Source: Chthonomonas sp. UBA2785 (GTDB lineage: Bacteria > Armatimonadota > Fimbriimonadia > Fimbriimonadales > Fimbriimonadaceae). Taken from it: 64,000 nucleotides of DNA. The DNA lies in assembly GCA_002352215.1 (NCBI GenBank), contig DEIB01000009.1, forward strand, positions 62,001-126,000, in the 5' to 3' direction. Positions 25,427 to 33,342 of the stretch are shown piece after piece. Both the position numbers and the translations under genes were made by a program. The number at the start of each line of letters is the position of its first letter. The stretch's first letter is position 1. The notes under the pieces were generated by a model. That model worked only from the letters and a program-made list of their open reading frames with translations, ran no database searches and was not told where the DNA came from.

Positions 25427-26212
25427 ATGCGGATTCGGTATTACGCCACGCTGTGGCCCCTGGGCGGCGACCTGGATGCCCGCCTAGCCGCCGTGAAGGC
25501 GGCCGGGTTTGAAGGATTCGAAGACTGGGTGCGCCCCCACGCCGAACTCCGCCCGGTGGCCGAAAAGCACGGCCTGGCCTACCGCGCGATGGTGGGCGGG
25601 GATGAACCGGACGCCTTCCGGCGCGGGCTGGATGAAGCGTTTGATTGCCAGTGCACGGGCGTCACCGTCCACGCGGGCCGCCCCTGGATGCGCGGGCAAG
25701 AGGCGGTGGATTTCCTTGGTCGGCTGGTGGAAATTGCCACGCCCTACCCCTTCCCGGTGGACTTTGAGACGCACCGGGGTCGCTTGCTCTTTGAACCGCT
25801 GAGCACCGCGGATTTGCTGCGGACGCTGCCCGATTTGTGGCTGTGCGCGGACTTCAGCCACTGGACGGTGGTGACCGAAAGCCGCCTGGGCGGCTACGTG
25901 GAGGCGCTGAACCTGGCCATCAGCCGCACCCGGCACATTCATGCCCGGGTGGGGTTCGAAGAAGGCCCCCAAGTGCCCGACCCCCGCGTGCCGATGTGGG
26001 CGGATTACGTGACCCTGCACGAGGGGTGGTGGGACAAGATCCGCGAGGCGGCCAGCGCCCGGGGGCAAGCGGAACTAGGGGTGGACCCGGAGTTCGGGCC
26101 GGCGCACTACCAGTGGACCGACCCCGCCACCGGCCACCGCCTGGCCGACCCCTTCGCGGTGGCGCAGTGGATGCGGGATCGTTTGGCTAAGCGCTGGGCG
26201 TATACTGACTGA
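25427..26212 (+). CDS. Sugar phosphate isomerase/epimerase-like TIM barrel, target gene of island 2
   Basis: 261 residues from ATG 25427. The AP_endonuclease_2/xylose-isomerase-like fold is shown by MRIRYYATLWPLGGD, AAVKAAGFEGFEDWVRP, FPVDFETHRGRLLFEP (acidic metal ligands), LCADFSHWTVVTES and HIHARVGFEEGPQVPD. The substrate is unknown. The last 24 codons form the left repeat of island 2. This copy ends KRWAYTD, whereas the orphan copy at 27700-27773 ends KRWA, so the present C-terminus is probably the imported one. TAACGT lies 10 nt upstream. A longer frame from 25373 is not supported. Confidence 0.82.
   Translation: MRIRYYATLWPLGGDLDARLAAVKAAGFEGFEDWVRPHAELRPVAEKHGLAYRAMVGGDEPDAFRRGLDEAFDCQCTGVTVHAGRPWMRGQEAVDFLGRLVEIATPYPFPVDFETHRGRLLFEPLSTADLLRTLPDLWLCADFSHWTVVTESRLGGYVEALNLAISRTRHIHARVGFEEGPQVPDPRVPMWADYVTLHEGWWDKIREAASARGQAELGVDPEFGPAHYQWTDPATGHRLADPFAVAQWMRDRLAKRWAYTD
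26129..26202. repeat. Direct repeat, left copy of island 2 (in the TIM-barrel gene)
   Basis: 74 bp in the 3' end of the TIM-barrel gene, 69/74 identical to 27700-27773. Four of the five differences are synonymous third-position changes (His, Pro, Ala, Ala); one is Ala/Thr. Confidence 0.9.
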
Positions 26213-26223
26213 TCAAAAGAGGA

Positions 26224-27528
26224 ATGAGGCATCTGTTAGAAGCTTGGAACGATCTCCAGAATGTTGGAGACGGCACGCAATTGATCCAATGGATCAACAA
26301 TCATTTTACGGGTGACGAAGGCCAGTATCTAGAGTTCAAGCAAGCAATTGACACTAGTGCACCAAGTATTAGGCCACTGCCGAAAAAGAAAATCATCGAG
26401 AATGCATTACAGGAGATCTGCGCCTTTGCAAATTCAGGAGGCGGAATTCTATTAATAGGAGTTAAAGATAAAGAGGACTGGGGGCAGGACCCAATTGACA
26501 AGGTGATACAAGACTCCTCGGGCACCCGCACGTTAAGTCCTGATACGAACTTTCTGCCTTCTCAGAACTTTATTAGAAGCTTGACATCCAACATAAACTC
26601 GAGCTTCTTCCCAATTGTCCCAATTTTCAGAATAGACTTCATTAGAGCCGGCTTTGTTGCCGTACTTGTCGACAGCCCAGCGTTCTCAACACACCTCATC
26701 AAGTGCGAACATGGATATATCGGTGGATATATCAAGAACGGAGAGCAAAAGCTCAGACTCACACCTGAACAAGTCCTAGATAGATTAGGCGACTGGAAAT
26801 CACATTCCGCAAGAGTAAGTACGCTAATCGAAGGATTGGATGATAGATTTTCCATTAGCCCAAGCCCACTTACATCTGACTCTAATGCTAGTTTTGTCGT
26901 GACGACTCTTCCCGTAAGAGAATACACCTCACCAGACGAGGGCTCACCAGAATCTGACGAGCTTGATGACTTGTCATGGGTTCCAAGCTATTTTAAACCT
27001 GATTTTCCCAAGTCCTCGATTCAAGACTTTTCTTTGCTAGCCATGGGCCCTAGCAGCAATGATGGATTTATAAGAGTATCGCGAGTCAGCAGTGGGTTTT
27101 TCCTAATTGATCTCAGCAGCGGAGACCCACAAGGGAACAGCCCAAGCAAACTTCAAGCTATGTGCTGCATTGCGATTTACACAGCCATGGCGCTTTCGTA
27201 TCATTATGAGTCAGCGAGATGCTGGTCAATCCAAGGGCACTTTTTCAAGGATACCAGACGTGGTCGCCGTGTCTTGGACAGGCCCCGTGCTTTCCGACTA
27301 GAGTGCTTAGATCATGATTACATAGCTTTTCCCGAGTTTCGAGACAGACACCCTCTATCCAACGACAATTTCTATGAGTATTGGGAAGCCAAGACCTTTT
27401 CCCAAATTGCAGCCTTCCTTGGCATTGATCTCAGTGAAGTGTTTGCCGCATCAGCGCACCATGGCCAGAAAGTTGAAAAGTCGATTGGAACATTGTTGCA
27501 TTCGAGGATTTGGCCATTCGTAAGATGA
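26224..27528 (+). CDS. AlbA_2 (Schlafen-like) domain protein, island 2 cargo
   Basis: 434 residues, ATG 26224 with AGAGG upstream. Residues about 25-150 form an AlbA_2/divergent-AAA-4-type domain: GDEGQYLEFKQAID, IENALQEICAFANSGGGILLIGVKDKED, then SSFFPIVPIFRID and GFVAVLVDSPAFSTHLI. Such domains bind nucleic acids or nucleotides and are frequent in defence and regulatory proteins. The rest (about 200-434) has no motif I recognise. No transmembrane segment. Base and codon use are clearly AT-richer than the neighbours. Position inside repeat-bounded DNA marks it as acquired; a defence role is inference. Confidence 0.85.
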   Translation: MRHLLEAWNDLQNVGDGTQLIQWINNHFTGDEGQYLEFKQAIDTSAPSIRPLPKKKIIENALQEICAFANSGGGILLIGVKDKEDWGQDPIDKVIQDSSGTRTLSPDTNFLPSQNFIRSLTSNINSSFFPIVPIFRIDFIRAGFVAVLVDSPAFSTHLIKCEHGYIGGYIKNGEQKLRLTPEQVLDRLGDWKSHSARVSTLIEGLDDRFSISPSPLTSDSNASFVVTTLPVREYTSPDEGSPESDELDDLSWVPSYFKPDFPKSSIQDFSLLAMGPSSNDGFIRVSRVSSGFFLIDLSSGDPQGNSPSKLQAMCCIAIYTAMALSYHYESARCWSIQGHFFKDTRRGRRVLDRPRAFRLECLDHDYIAFPEFRDRHPLSNDNFYEYWEAKTFSQIAAFLGIDLSEVFAASAHHGQKVEKSIGTLLHSRIWPFVR

Positions 27529-27801
27529 TAACTTGGCAAAAACAATTCAGTGCAGTTACCCAAAGCAACATAGAGTTTCAGACTTAATGCGGAGCTTAAG
27601 GAATTTAGCTACCATCTTGCTGACATTGCTAGCCGACGACGGCACAATTACCTAGGCTATTAGCATGTAGAGCACCGTTTGTAGTTGTCTATATGTTCTA
27701 CCGGCCATCGCCTGACCGACCCATTCGCGGTGGCTCAGTGGATGCGGGATCGTTTGGCAAAGCGCTGGGCGTAAACCCGCCCCGCGCTGCCTCACCGAAC
27801 T
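27529..27801. other. Intergenic tail of island 2
   Basis: About 270 bases. The first 170 are AT-rich and show no reading frame or RNA that I can recognise. The part from 27700 is the orphan copy of the TIM-barrel gene end, followed by GC-rich DNA leading to the stop of the Tudor-like gene. Confidence 0.6.
27700..27773. repeat. Direct repeat, right copy of island 2 (orphan gene end)
   Basis: 74 bp that read in frame STGHRLTDPFAVAQWM... to KRWA and TAA, without a gene body. Probably the native 3' end displaced by the insertion. Confidence 0.9.
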
Positions 27802-28125
27802 TCAGTTGTCGTCCTGGTGGATGCGGACCATGCCGACCGCGGTCCACTCCTGGTCGCCATCGTCGTAATGGATGTGTATGGCCTGGCCCACGGCCTCGGT
27901 TACCTTGCCCGGGTAGTAGGTGCTACCGCCTTCCCACCGGCCATACACCCGCGTGCCCACCCGGACCGCGAGGTCTCGCACTTCGTTCAGCCCCACCGGC
28001 GAGCGGTCGCCATCATCAAACTGCACCACAACCTGGCCCCCGCTCATCCCGATGATGGTGCCGGGATACCACCACACCTTTTCCACCGGCCACTGGGCCA
28101 GCACGCGATCCCCTAAATTCGGCAT
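27802..28125 (-). CDS. Tandem Tudor/Agenet-like protein
   Basis: 107 residues made of two internal repeats of about 48 residues: GDRVLAQWPVEKVWWYPGTI...VQFDDGD, and GTRVYGRWEGGSTYYPGKVT...IHYDDGDQEW. The aromatic cage-like W/Y residues, the YPG turn and the [FY]DDGD motif are those of Tudor/Agenet domains, best known from eukaryotic chromatin readers; bacterial versions are little studied. No signal peptide. TAATCT at 28132-28137 lies exactly 6 nt before the ATG, giving a leaderless start. It lies just outside the right end of island 2. Confidence 0.8.
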   Translation of the reverse strand: MPNLGDRVLAQWPVEKVWWYPGTIIGMSGGQVVVQFDDGDRSPVGLNEVRDLAVRVGTRVYGRWEGGSTYYPGKVTEAVGQAIHIHYDDGDQEWTAVGMVRIHQDDN

Positions 28126-28230
28126 GCGGAGAGATTACTGCACGATGTCCTGAATTTCAACGACCATTCACTCGGGCCCCGCTAGGAGAAAGGAGCCCCG
28201 CCCCCGCACCGCCCGCGCCAAAATGAACTC

Positions 28231-28671
28231 ATGACCCCCGACGCGATCTTGGATCACCTCCGCCGCAGCCCCCGCCGCGGCCTGGCCCTACGCCTGGACG
28301 CCATGAACTGGCTGAACAAGCTCGACGGCTACGACTGGTCCGGCATTTACGCCCTGCACGGTGACCTGCTCCACCTGGACGCCTACGTGGGCACCCCCAC
28401 CGACCACACCGAGATCCCGGTCGGGCGCGGAGTGTGCGGCACCGCCGTCGCCGAGAACCAGAACCAAGTCATCCCCGACGTGCGCGAGCTAAGCAACTAC
28501 CTGGCCTGCAGCCTGGAAACCCGTGCCGAACTCGTGGTGCTCATCCGCCGCAACGACGAAATTCTGGGTCAGATTGACATTGACAGCCACACCACCAACC
28601 GATTCCAACAAGAGGACGTGGCCCTGCTGGAAGCCATGGCCGAAATCCTGGCCGAACGCTGGGACGACTGA
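28231..28671 (+). CDS. GAF-domain protein, free-methionine-(R)-sulfoxide reductase-like
   Basis: 146 residues, a single GAF domain. It closely matches fRMsr (E. coli YebR): WSGIYALHGDLLHLDAYVG, IPVGRGVCGTAVAENQNQVIPDV, NYLACSLETRAELVV and GQIDIDSHTTNRF. The cysteines of GVCG and YLAC match two of the three redox cysteines of YebR. The first (IACVR in YebR) is missing here (TPTDHTEIPVG). The retained pair could still support reduction of free Met-R-sulfoxide, but a sensory GAF role is possible. It precedes dxs by 42 nt on the same strand. Confidence 0.82.
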   Translation: MTPDAILDHLRRSPRRGLALRLDAMNWLNKLDGYDWSGIYALHGDLLHLDAYVGTPTDHTEIPVGRGVCGTAVAENQNQVIPDVRELSNYLACSLETRAELVVLIRRNDEILGQIDIDSHTTNRFQQEDVALLEAMAEILAERWDD

Positions 28672-28713
28672 GCCCCCCACAACCTTCTTGCCTACATCGG
28701 CGTAGAACCGAAT

Positions 28714-30624
28714 ATGGATGTGTATCCCATCCTCTCGCGGCTGGTAGCCCCCACCGAACTGCACGGCATGACGGATGCCGAGCTCCAACAAGTCGCGAAC
28801 GAGGTGCGGCAAGCCATCCTCGATCAAGTCAGCCAAACCGGGGGCCACTTTAGCAGCAACCTCGGCACGGTCGAACTCACGGTGGCGCTCTACGCCACCC
28901 ACAGCCTCCCGCCGGACGTGGTGGTGTGGGATACCGGCCACCAGGCGTACCCCCACAAGCTGCTGACCGGGCGCCTGCCCCGCTTCCCAACTCTGCGCAA
29001 GCACAAGGGATTGAGCGGCTTCCTCAAGCGGGACGAACACGAACTCGATAACTTCGGCGCGGGCCACGCCGGTACCGCCATCAGCGCCGCGCTCGGCTTC
29101 GCCCGGGCTCGAGATACGCTCAAGCAGGACCACCGCGTGGTGGCCATCACCGGCGACGCCGCCATTGCCAGCGGCATGAGCTGGGAAGCCCTCAACCACG
29201 CCGGCATCGCGGGCTCCGACATCACGGTGGTGCTAAACGACAACCGCATGTCCATTGCCCCCAATGTGGGCGCCCTGAACCGCTACTTCAACCGCCTGCG
29301 TTCCCGCCCCGACCTGCAGGCCGCCGCCCGCCGCGCCAAGGACCTGGTGCAACGCCTCCCTGGCCCCGCCCCGCGCCTCGCCGCCGGGATGCGCCACGGC
29401 CTGACCCACTACTTTGCGCCGGAAGAAACCGGCACCCTCTTTGAGGAGATCGGGTTCGAATACATCGGCCCGGTGGACGGCCACGACCTGCCGATGCTGC
29501 TGGAAATCTTCCGCAACGTGCGGCAACTGCCGGGGCCCGTCTTTGTCCACGCCCTCACCGTGAAGGGCAAGGGATACGAGAAGGCCGAAGCGGACGCCCG
29601 CACCTGGCACGGAGTCGGCCCGTTCGACTTGCAGAAGTGCGAATTCGCCGCCAAGAGCGGGGGCCGCCCGGCGTACACGTCGGTATTCGGCGATGCCCTG
29701 AGCGAACTTGCCCGGCGCGATGAGCGGGTGGTGGCGATCACCGCCGCCATGCCGGACGGCACCGGCCTGACAGAGTTTGCCAACGAGTTTCCGGACCGCT
29801 ATTACGACGTTGGCATTGCCGAACCCCACGCGGTCACTTTTGCCGCGGGTCTGGCCGCCGGGGGCGTCAAGCCGTTTGTGGCCATCTACAGCACGTTCAT
29901 GCAGCGGGCCTTCGACCAGATCGTGCACGACTGCGCCTTACAGCACCTCCCGGTGCGGTTCATCATGGACCGGGCCGGACTGGTGGGCGCGGATGGCCCC
30001 ACGCACCACGGCACCTTTGATATCAGTTACCTCTCCTTCATTCCGGGGTTGGTGCAGCTCGCCCCCCGCGACGGCACCGAACTCCGCGCGATGGTGGACT
30101 GGATGGCGGGCTACCAGGATGCCCCCACTGCCCTGCGCTACCCGCGCGGCAGCGTGCCCGAGGGCTTGCCCGAAGGCCGCTCCCCCATCCAGCTCGGCCG
30201 TGCCGAGAACCTGGGCGTACCAGGTGGTGAGGCCGACTCGGTGGCCGTGATCGTGGCCTACGGCAGCATGGTGGACCGCGCCTGGCAGGCCGCGACCAAG
30301 CTCACCGCCATGGGCACCCCCACTGCCGTTATCAACGCGCGCTTTGCCAAGCCGCTCGATGCCGCCATGATCACGCAAGCTGCCCGCGAGCACGGGGGCC
30401 TGGTGACGGTGGAAGAAAATGCCCGCACCGGCGGCTTTGGCGAGCTGGTGCGCGAAGCCCTAGTGGATGCCGACCTCGCCGCCTTGCCGCACACCGTCTT
30501 GTCCTTGCCGGACCGCTTCATTGAGCACGGCGACCAAGACAAATTGCTGGACGAGAACGGCCTGAGCGTGGACGACATCGTGAATGCGGTGCGCAACGTT
30601 CAAAAGCAAGCGCGCAACTCCTAG
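28714..30624 (+). CDS. dxs: 1-deoxy-D-xylulose-5-phosphate synthase
   Basis: 636 residues, full length. Thiamine-diphosphate enzyme condensing pyruvate and glyceraldehyde-3-phosphate, the first step of the MEP isoprenoid pathway. Visible motifs: GGHFSSNLGTVELTVAL, VWDTGHQAYPHKLLTGR, TPP/Mg site ITGDAAIASGMSWEALNHAG...NDNRMSI, the transketolase pyrimidine domain RVVAITAAMPDGTGLTEF and DRAGLVGADGPTHHG, and the C-terminal domain. The first TPP motif has GDA instead of GDG. It would supply precursors for the carotenoid genes 5-11 kb downstream. Confidence 0.95.
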   Translation: MDVYPILSRLVAPTELHGMTDAELQQVANEVRQAILDQVSQTGGHFSSNLGTVELTVALYATHSLPPDVVVWDTGHQAYPHKLLTGRLPRFPTLRKHKGLSGFLKRDEHELDNFGAGHAGTAISAALGFARARDTLKQDHRVVAITGDAAIASGMSWEALNHAGIAGSDITVVLNDNRMSIAPNVGALNRYFNRLRSRPDLQAAARRAKDLVQRLPGPAPRLAAGMRHGLTHYFAPEETGTLFEEIGFEYIGPVDGHDLPMLLEIFRNVRQLPGPVFVHALTVKGKGYEKAEADARTWHGVGPFDLQKCEFAAKSGGRPAYTSVFGDALSELARRDERVVAITAAMPDGTGLTEFANEFPDRYYDVGIAEPHAVTFAAGLAAGGVKPFVAIYSTFMQRAFDQIVHDCALQHLPVRFIMDRAGLVGADGPTHHGTFDISYLSFIPGLVQLAPRDGTELRAMVDWMAGYQDAPTALRYPRGSVPEGLPEGRSPIQLGRAENLGVPGGEADSVAVIVAYGSMVDRAWQAATKLTAMGTPTAVINARFAKPLDAAMITQAAREHGGLVTVEENARTGGFGELVREALVDADLAALPHTVLSLPDRFIEHGDQDKLLDENGLSVDDIVNAVRNVQKQARNS

Positions 30625-30644
30625 TTCGGCTGTAAACTAGGGGT

Positions 30645-32963
30645 ATGCGCGGCGCGGGATCGCTCACGTGGGCGGCGGCCCTCTTGGTGCTGGGGGGAGC
30701 AGGCCTCGCCCCCAAGGCCAGCACGGCCCCGCCGGTGACCCTGACCCCCGAGACCCGCAAGGAGTTCACCGAAAAGCTCCTGCCCGGCCTGGAAAAGTAC
30801 TGCCTGGACTGCCACAGTGGCGCGGCCGCCGCCGGGGGCTTTGACCTCGACGAGATTCAGGAACCCGAGGCCCTGGTGGCCAATGCGCCCTTGCTGGAAA
30901 AGATGATCCAGTACCTGCGGGGGCGCAGCATGCCCCCCGCCAACGTGCCCCAGCCCACCGAGGCCGAACGCAAGGCACTGGTGGAAGGCCTGGAGCGGTT
31001 CTTTGCCGCCAACTGCCAACTGGCCGACGCCGGGCGCGTCACCATCCGCCGCCTCAACCGGTTTGAATACACCAACACCGTCAACGACCTCTTTGGGATG
31101 ACGTTCAACGTGAGCGACGACTTCCCCAACGACGACGTGGGCTACGGGTTTGACAACAACGGCGACGTGCTGACCATGAGCACGCTCCACCTGGAGAAGT
31201 ATTTGGCCGCCGCCGAGAAGATCGCCGCCGAGGTGCTACCGGTTTCGCAGCCGCGCACCATTGCGTTCGACTTTAGCAAGGCGATCCTGCCCGAATCCGT
31301 GCGCGTGGTGGAAGAGGACGCCATGCTCTACTTTGCCAACGGGAGCGTGCCATTCCGCGCCAAGATCGAGACAGCGGGGGCGTACACCTTGGCTCTCAGC
31401 CTGGGCGCCCACCCCGCCGGGCCGGAGCCCCCGCAGGCCGTGATCAAACTCAATGGCCGTGCGCTCGCCCCGATCAGCGTAAAGAGTGCCCGGGGCGCCC
31501 GCTACGAGGTCGAGATCCCGGTGGACCTGCGGCCGATGGAGCTCGAGATTCGGGTGGACTTCGTCAACGACTATTACAACCCCAACCACCCCGACCAGAA
31601 CCAGCGCGATCGGAACCTCCTCGTCTACAGCATGAGCCTGACCGGGCCGAAGAACGCTGCCCCCATCACCACCCCCGGGCGCACCCGCCTGCTGGTGGGG
31701 CTCACCGGCACCGGGCGCAATCTGGCCGAATCCGCCCTCCAGCGCTTTGCCGAACGCGCCTACCGCCGCCCGCTGCAGCCCGGCGAGATCCAGCGCATCA
31801 TGGCGCTGTATGACCAAGCCACCCGAGACGGTGCGGGGAGCGAAGAAGCCCTGCAGGTCGCCGTCACCGGCGTACTGGTGTCGCCGCACTTCCTCTTCCG
31901 CGCGGAACTGGATGAGCAAGGCGAGCCCAATACCGCCATCGGCGCGCACGAACTGGCCAGCCGACTGAGCTACTTCTTGTGGGGGTCGTTCCCCGACGAT
32001 GCGCTCCGCCGAGCCGCCCAAGATGGCTCTCTGCTGACGGACGCGGGCCTGACCGCGCAAGTGGACCGGATGCTGAAGGATCCCCGCGCCGCCCGCCTCG
32101 GCACCGGCTTTGCCGGGCAGTGGCTGCAGCTCCGCAAGCTCTCGGAACACGAAGTGGACCCCAACGCCTTCCCCTCGTTCACGCCCAGCCTGCGCACGGC
32201 AATGATCGAGGAGATCGAGCGGTTCTTTAACCGCCTGGTGGCCACCGACCGGCCCGTGCGGGAGATCCTAACCAGCGACGAAACGATGGTCAACGGCGAA
32301 CTGGCTCGCCACTACGGGCTCCGGGTCACCGGCGAATCCTGGCAGGCCGTCACGCTGCCCAAGGGGAGCGGCGGCTTGCTTACGCGGGCGGCATTCCTCA
32401 CCGTCACCAGCAACCCCAACCGCACCTCCCCGGTCAAGCGCGGCCGCTTTGTGCTGGATAACCTGCTGGGCACGCCCCTGCCGCCCCCGCCGCCCGATGT
32501 CGGGGCGATTGCGGAGGACGCCAAGGCGATGACCGAGGCCAGCGTGCGCGAGCGCATGGAGATCCACCGCCGCAACCCGGCCTGTGCCAGTTGCCATAGC
32601 GTGATGGACCCGATCGGGTTTTCGCTAGAGAACTACGACGGCATTGGCCGGTGGCGCGAAACCGACGGCCCGCACCCGATTGACCCGAGCGGCGAGTTCC
32701 CGGACGGGGCCAAGTTTGCGGGCGTGAGCGGGCTGAAGAACGTGCTGCTTAAGCGCGAGGACGAACTGGTTCGCTACCTGGGCGAGCGGATGCTGACCTA
32801 CGCGATCGGGCGGGGGATGCGCCCCAGCGACCACTGCCACCTCGATGCCATCCGGGATGAGGCGAAGCGGCGCGGCTGCACCATGAAGGGACTGATCACC
32901 GCCGTGGTGCTGAGTGACCCGTTCCGGAAGCGTTCGCCGTCGGCATTGCCTTCCGGGAACTAG
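30645..32963 (+). CDS. DUF1587/1595/1592/1588/1585 multidomain exported protein with CxxCH
   Basis: 772 residues with a signal peptide (WAAALLVLGGAGLA). Near residue 45 is a cytochrome-like heme site (KYCLDCHSG). Domains in order: DUF1587 (TIRRLNRFEYTNTVNDLFGM), DUF1595 (RFAERAYRRPLQPGEI), DUF1592 (LASRLSYFLWGSFPDDALR), DUF1588 (LLTRAAFLTVTSNPNRTSPV, with CASCHSVMDPIGFSLENYDG), DUF1585 (LGERMLTYAIGRGM). It is the usual partner of DUF1552 proteins (here 23993-25336). Role unknown; a periplasmic c-type redox or polysaccharide-associated function has been suggested for the family. TAAACT lies 6 nt before the ATG (30633-30638). Confidence 0.88.
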   Translation: MRGAGSLTWAAALLVLGGAGLAPKASTAPPVTLTPETRKEFTEKLLPGLEKYCLDCHSGAAAAGGFDLDEIQEPEALVANAPLLEKMIQYLRGRSMPPANVPQPTEAERKALVEGLERFFAANCQLADAGRVTIRRLNRFEYTNTVNDLFGMTFNVSDDFPNDDVGYGFDNNGDVLTMSTLHLEKYLAAAEKIAAEVLPVSQPRTIAFDFSKAILPESVRVVEEDAMLYFANGSVPFRAKIETAGAYTLALSLGAHPAGPEPPQAVIKLNGRALAPISVKSARGARYEVEIPVDLRPMELEIRVDFVNDYYNPNHPDQNQRDRNLLVYSMSLTGPKNAAPITTPGRTRLLVGLTGTGRNLAESALQRFAERAYRRPLQPGEIQRIMALYDQATRDGAGSEEALQVAVTGVLVSPHFLFRAELDEQGEPNTAIGAHELASRLSYFLWGSFPDDALRRAAQDGSLLTDAGLTAQVDRMLKDPRAARLGTGFAGQWLQLRKLSEHEVDPNAFPSFTPSLRTAMIEEIERFFNRLVATDRPVREILTSDETMVNGELARHYGLRVTGESWQAVTLPKGSGGLLTRAAFLTVTSNPNRTSPVKRGRFVLDNLLGTPLPPPPPDVGAIAEDAKAMTEASVRERMEIHRRNPACASCHSVMDPIGFSLENYDGIGRWRETDGPHPIDPSGEFPDGAKFAGVSGLKNVLLKREDELVRYLGERMLTYAIGRGMRPSDHCHLDAIRDEAKRRGCTMKGLITAVVLSDPFRKRSPSALPSGN

Positions 32964-32987
32964 GTTCAGCGCGGCAAACGCCAGCAG

Positions 32988-33317
32988 TTAGTACAAGCGA
33001 GACCCGTTGGGCACCGGGCGTTCGGTGGTGAACACCACCACGCCCCCCTCGGCGTCCGCACCCGTAATCAACACTTCACTCAAAAACGGCCCGATCTGCC
33101 GCGTCCCTAAGCTCACCACGCACAGCACCTGCCGCCCCACCAGGTCCTCGGGTTGATAGTGCACCGTCAGTTGTGCGCTGCTCCATTTGTGCCCCAGTTC
33201 CGGCCCCAGGTCCACGCGCACCTTGTAGGCGGGCTTGCGCGCCTCGGGGAACGGCAGCACTTCCACCACCGTGCCCACCCGCATGTCCACGCTCATGAAT
33301 GCCTCAAAGGGGGTCAT
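32988..33317 (-). CDS. CsaA-like tRNA-binding-domain chaperone
   Basis: 109 residues from ATG 33317. A single EMAP/Trbp111-type OB fold: FMSVDMRVGTVVEVLPFPEARKPAYKVRVDLG, KWSSAQLT, YQPEDLVGRQVLCVVSLG and a C-terminal VPNGSRLY. This is the CsaA pattern; CsaA of Bacillus assists protein export and binds tRNA-like ligands. TAGCCT lies 7 nt before the ATG, so a longer N-terminus (to 33377) is unlikely. Convergent with the DUF1592-type gene and divergent from the DUF488 gene. Confidence 0.88.
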   Translation of the reverse strand: MTPFEAFMSVDMRVGTVVEVLPFPEARKPAYKVRVDLGPELGHKWSSAQLTVHYQPEDLVGRQVLCVVSLGTRQIGPFLSEVLITGADAEGGVVVFTTERPVPNGSRLY

Positions 33318-33342
33318 GCGAAATAGGCTACTCTTTGCCCCG

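Larger units (their letters stand above)
26129..27773. mobile_element. Island 2: AlbA_2-domain gene inserted in a gene 3' end
   Basis: Direct repeats of 74 bp, 1571 bp apart, flank one AT-richer gene. The left repeat is the end of an intact gene; the right repeat is an orphan in-frame copy of the same end with a TAA stop directly after RWA. The synonymous nature of most differences means both copies evolved under coding constraint, so the incoming DNA must have carried the 3' end of a homologous gene. No integrase or transposase is present. Confidence 0.75.
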
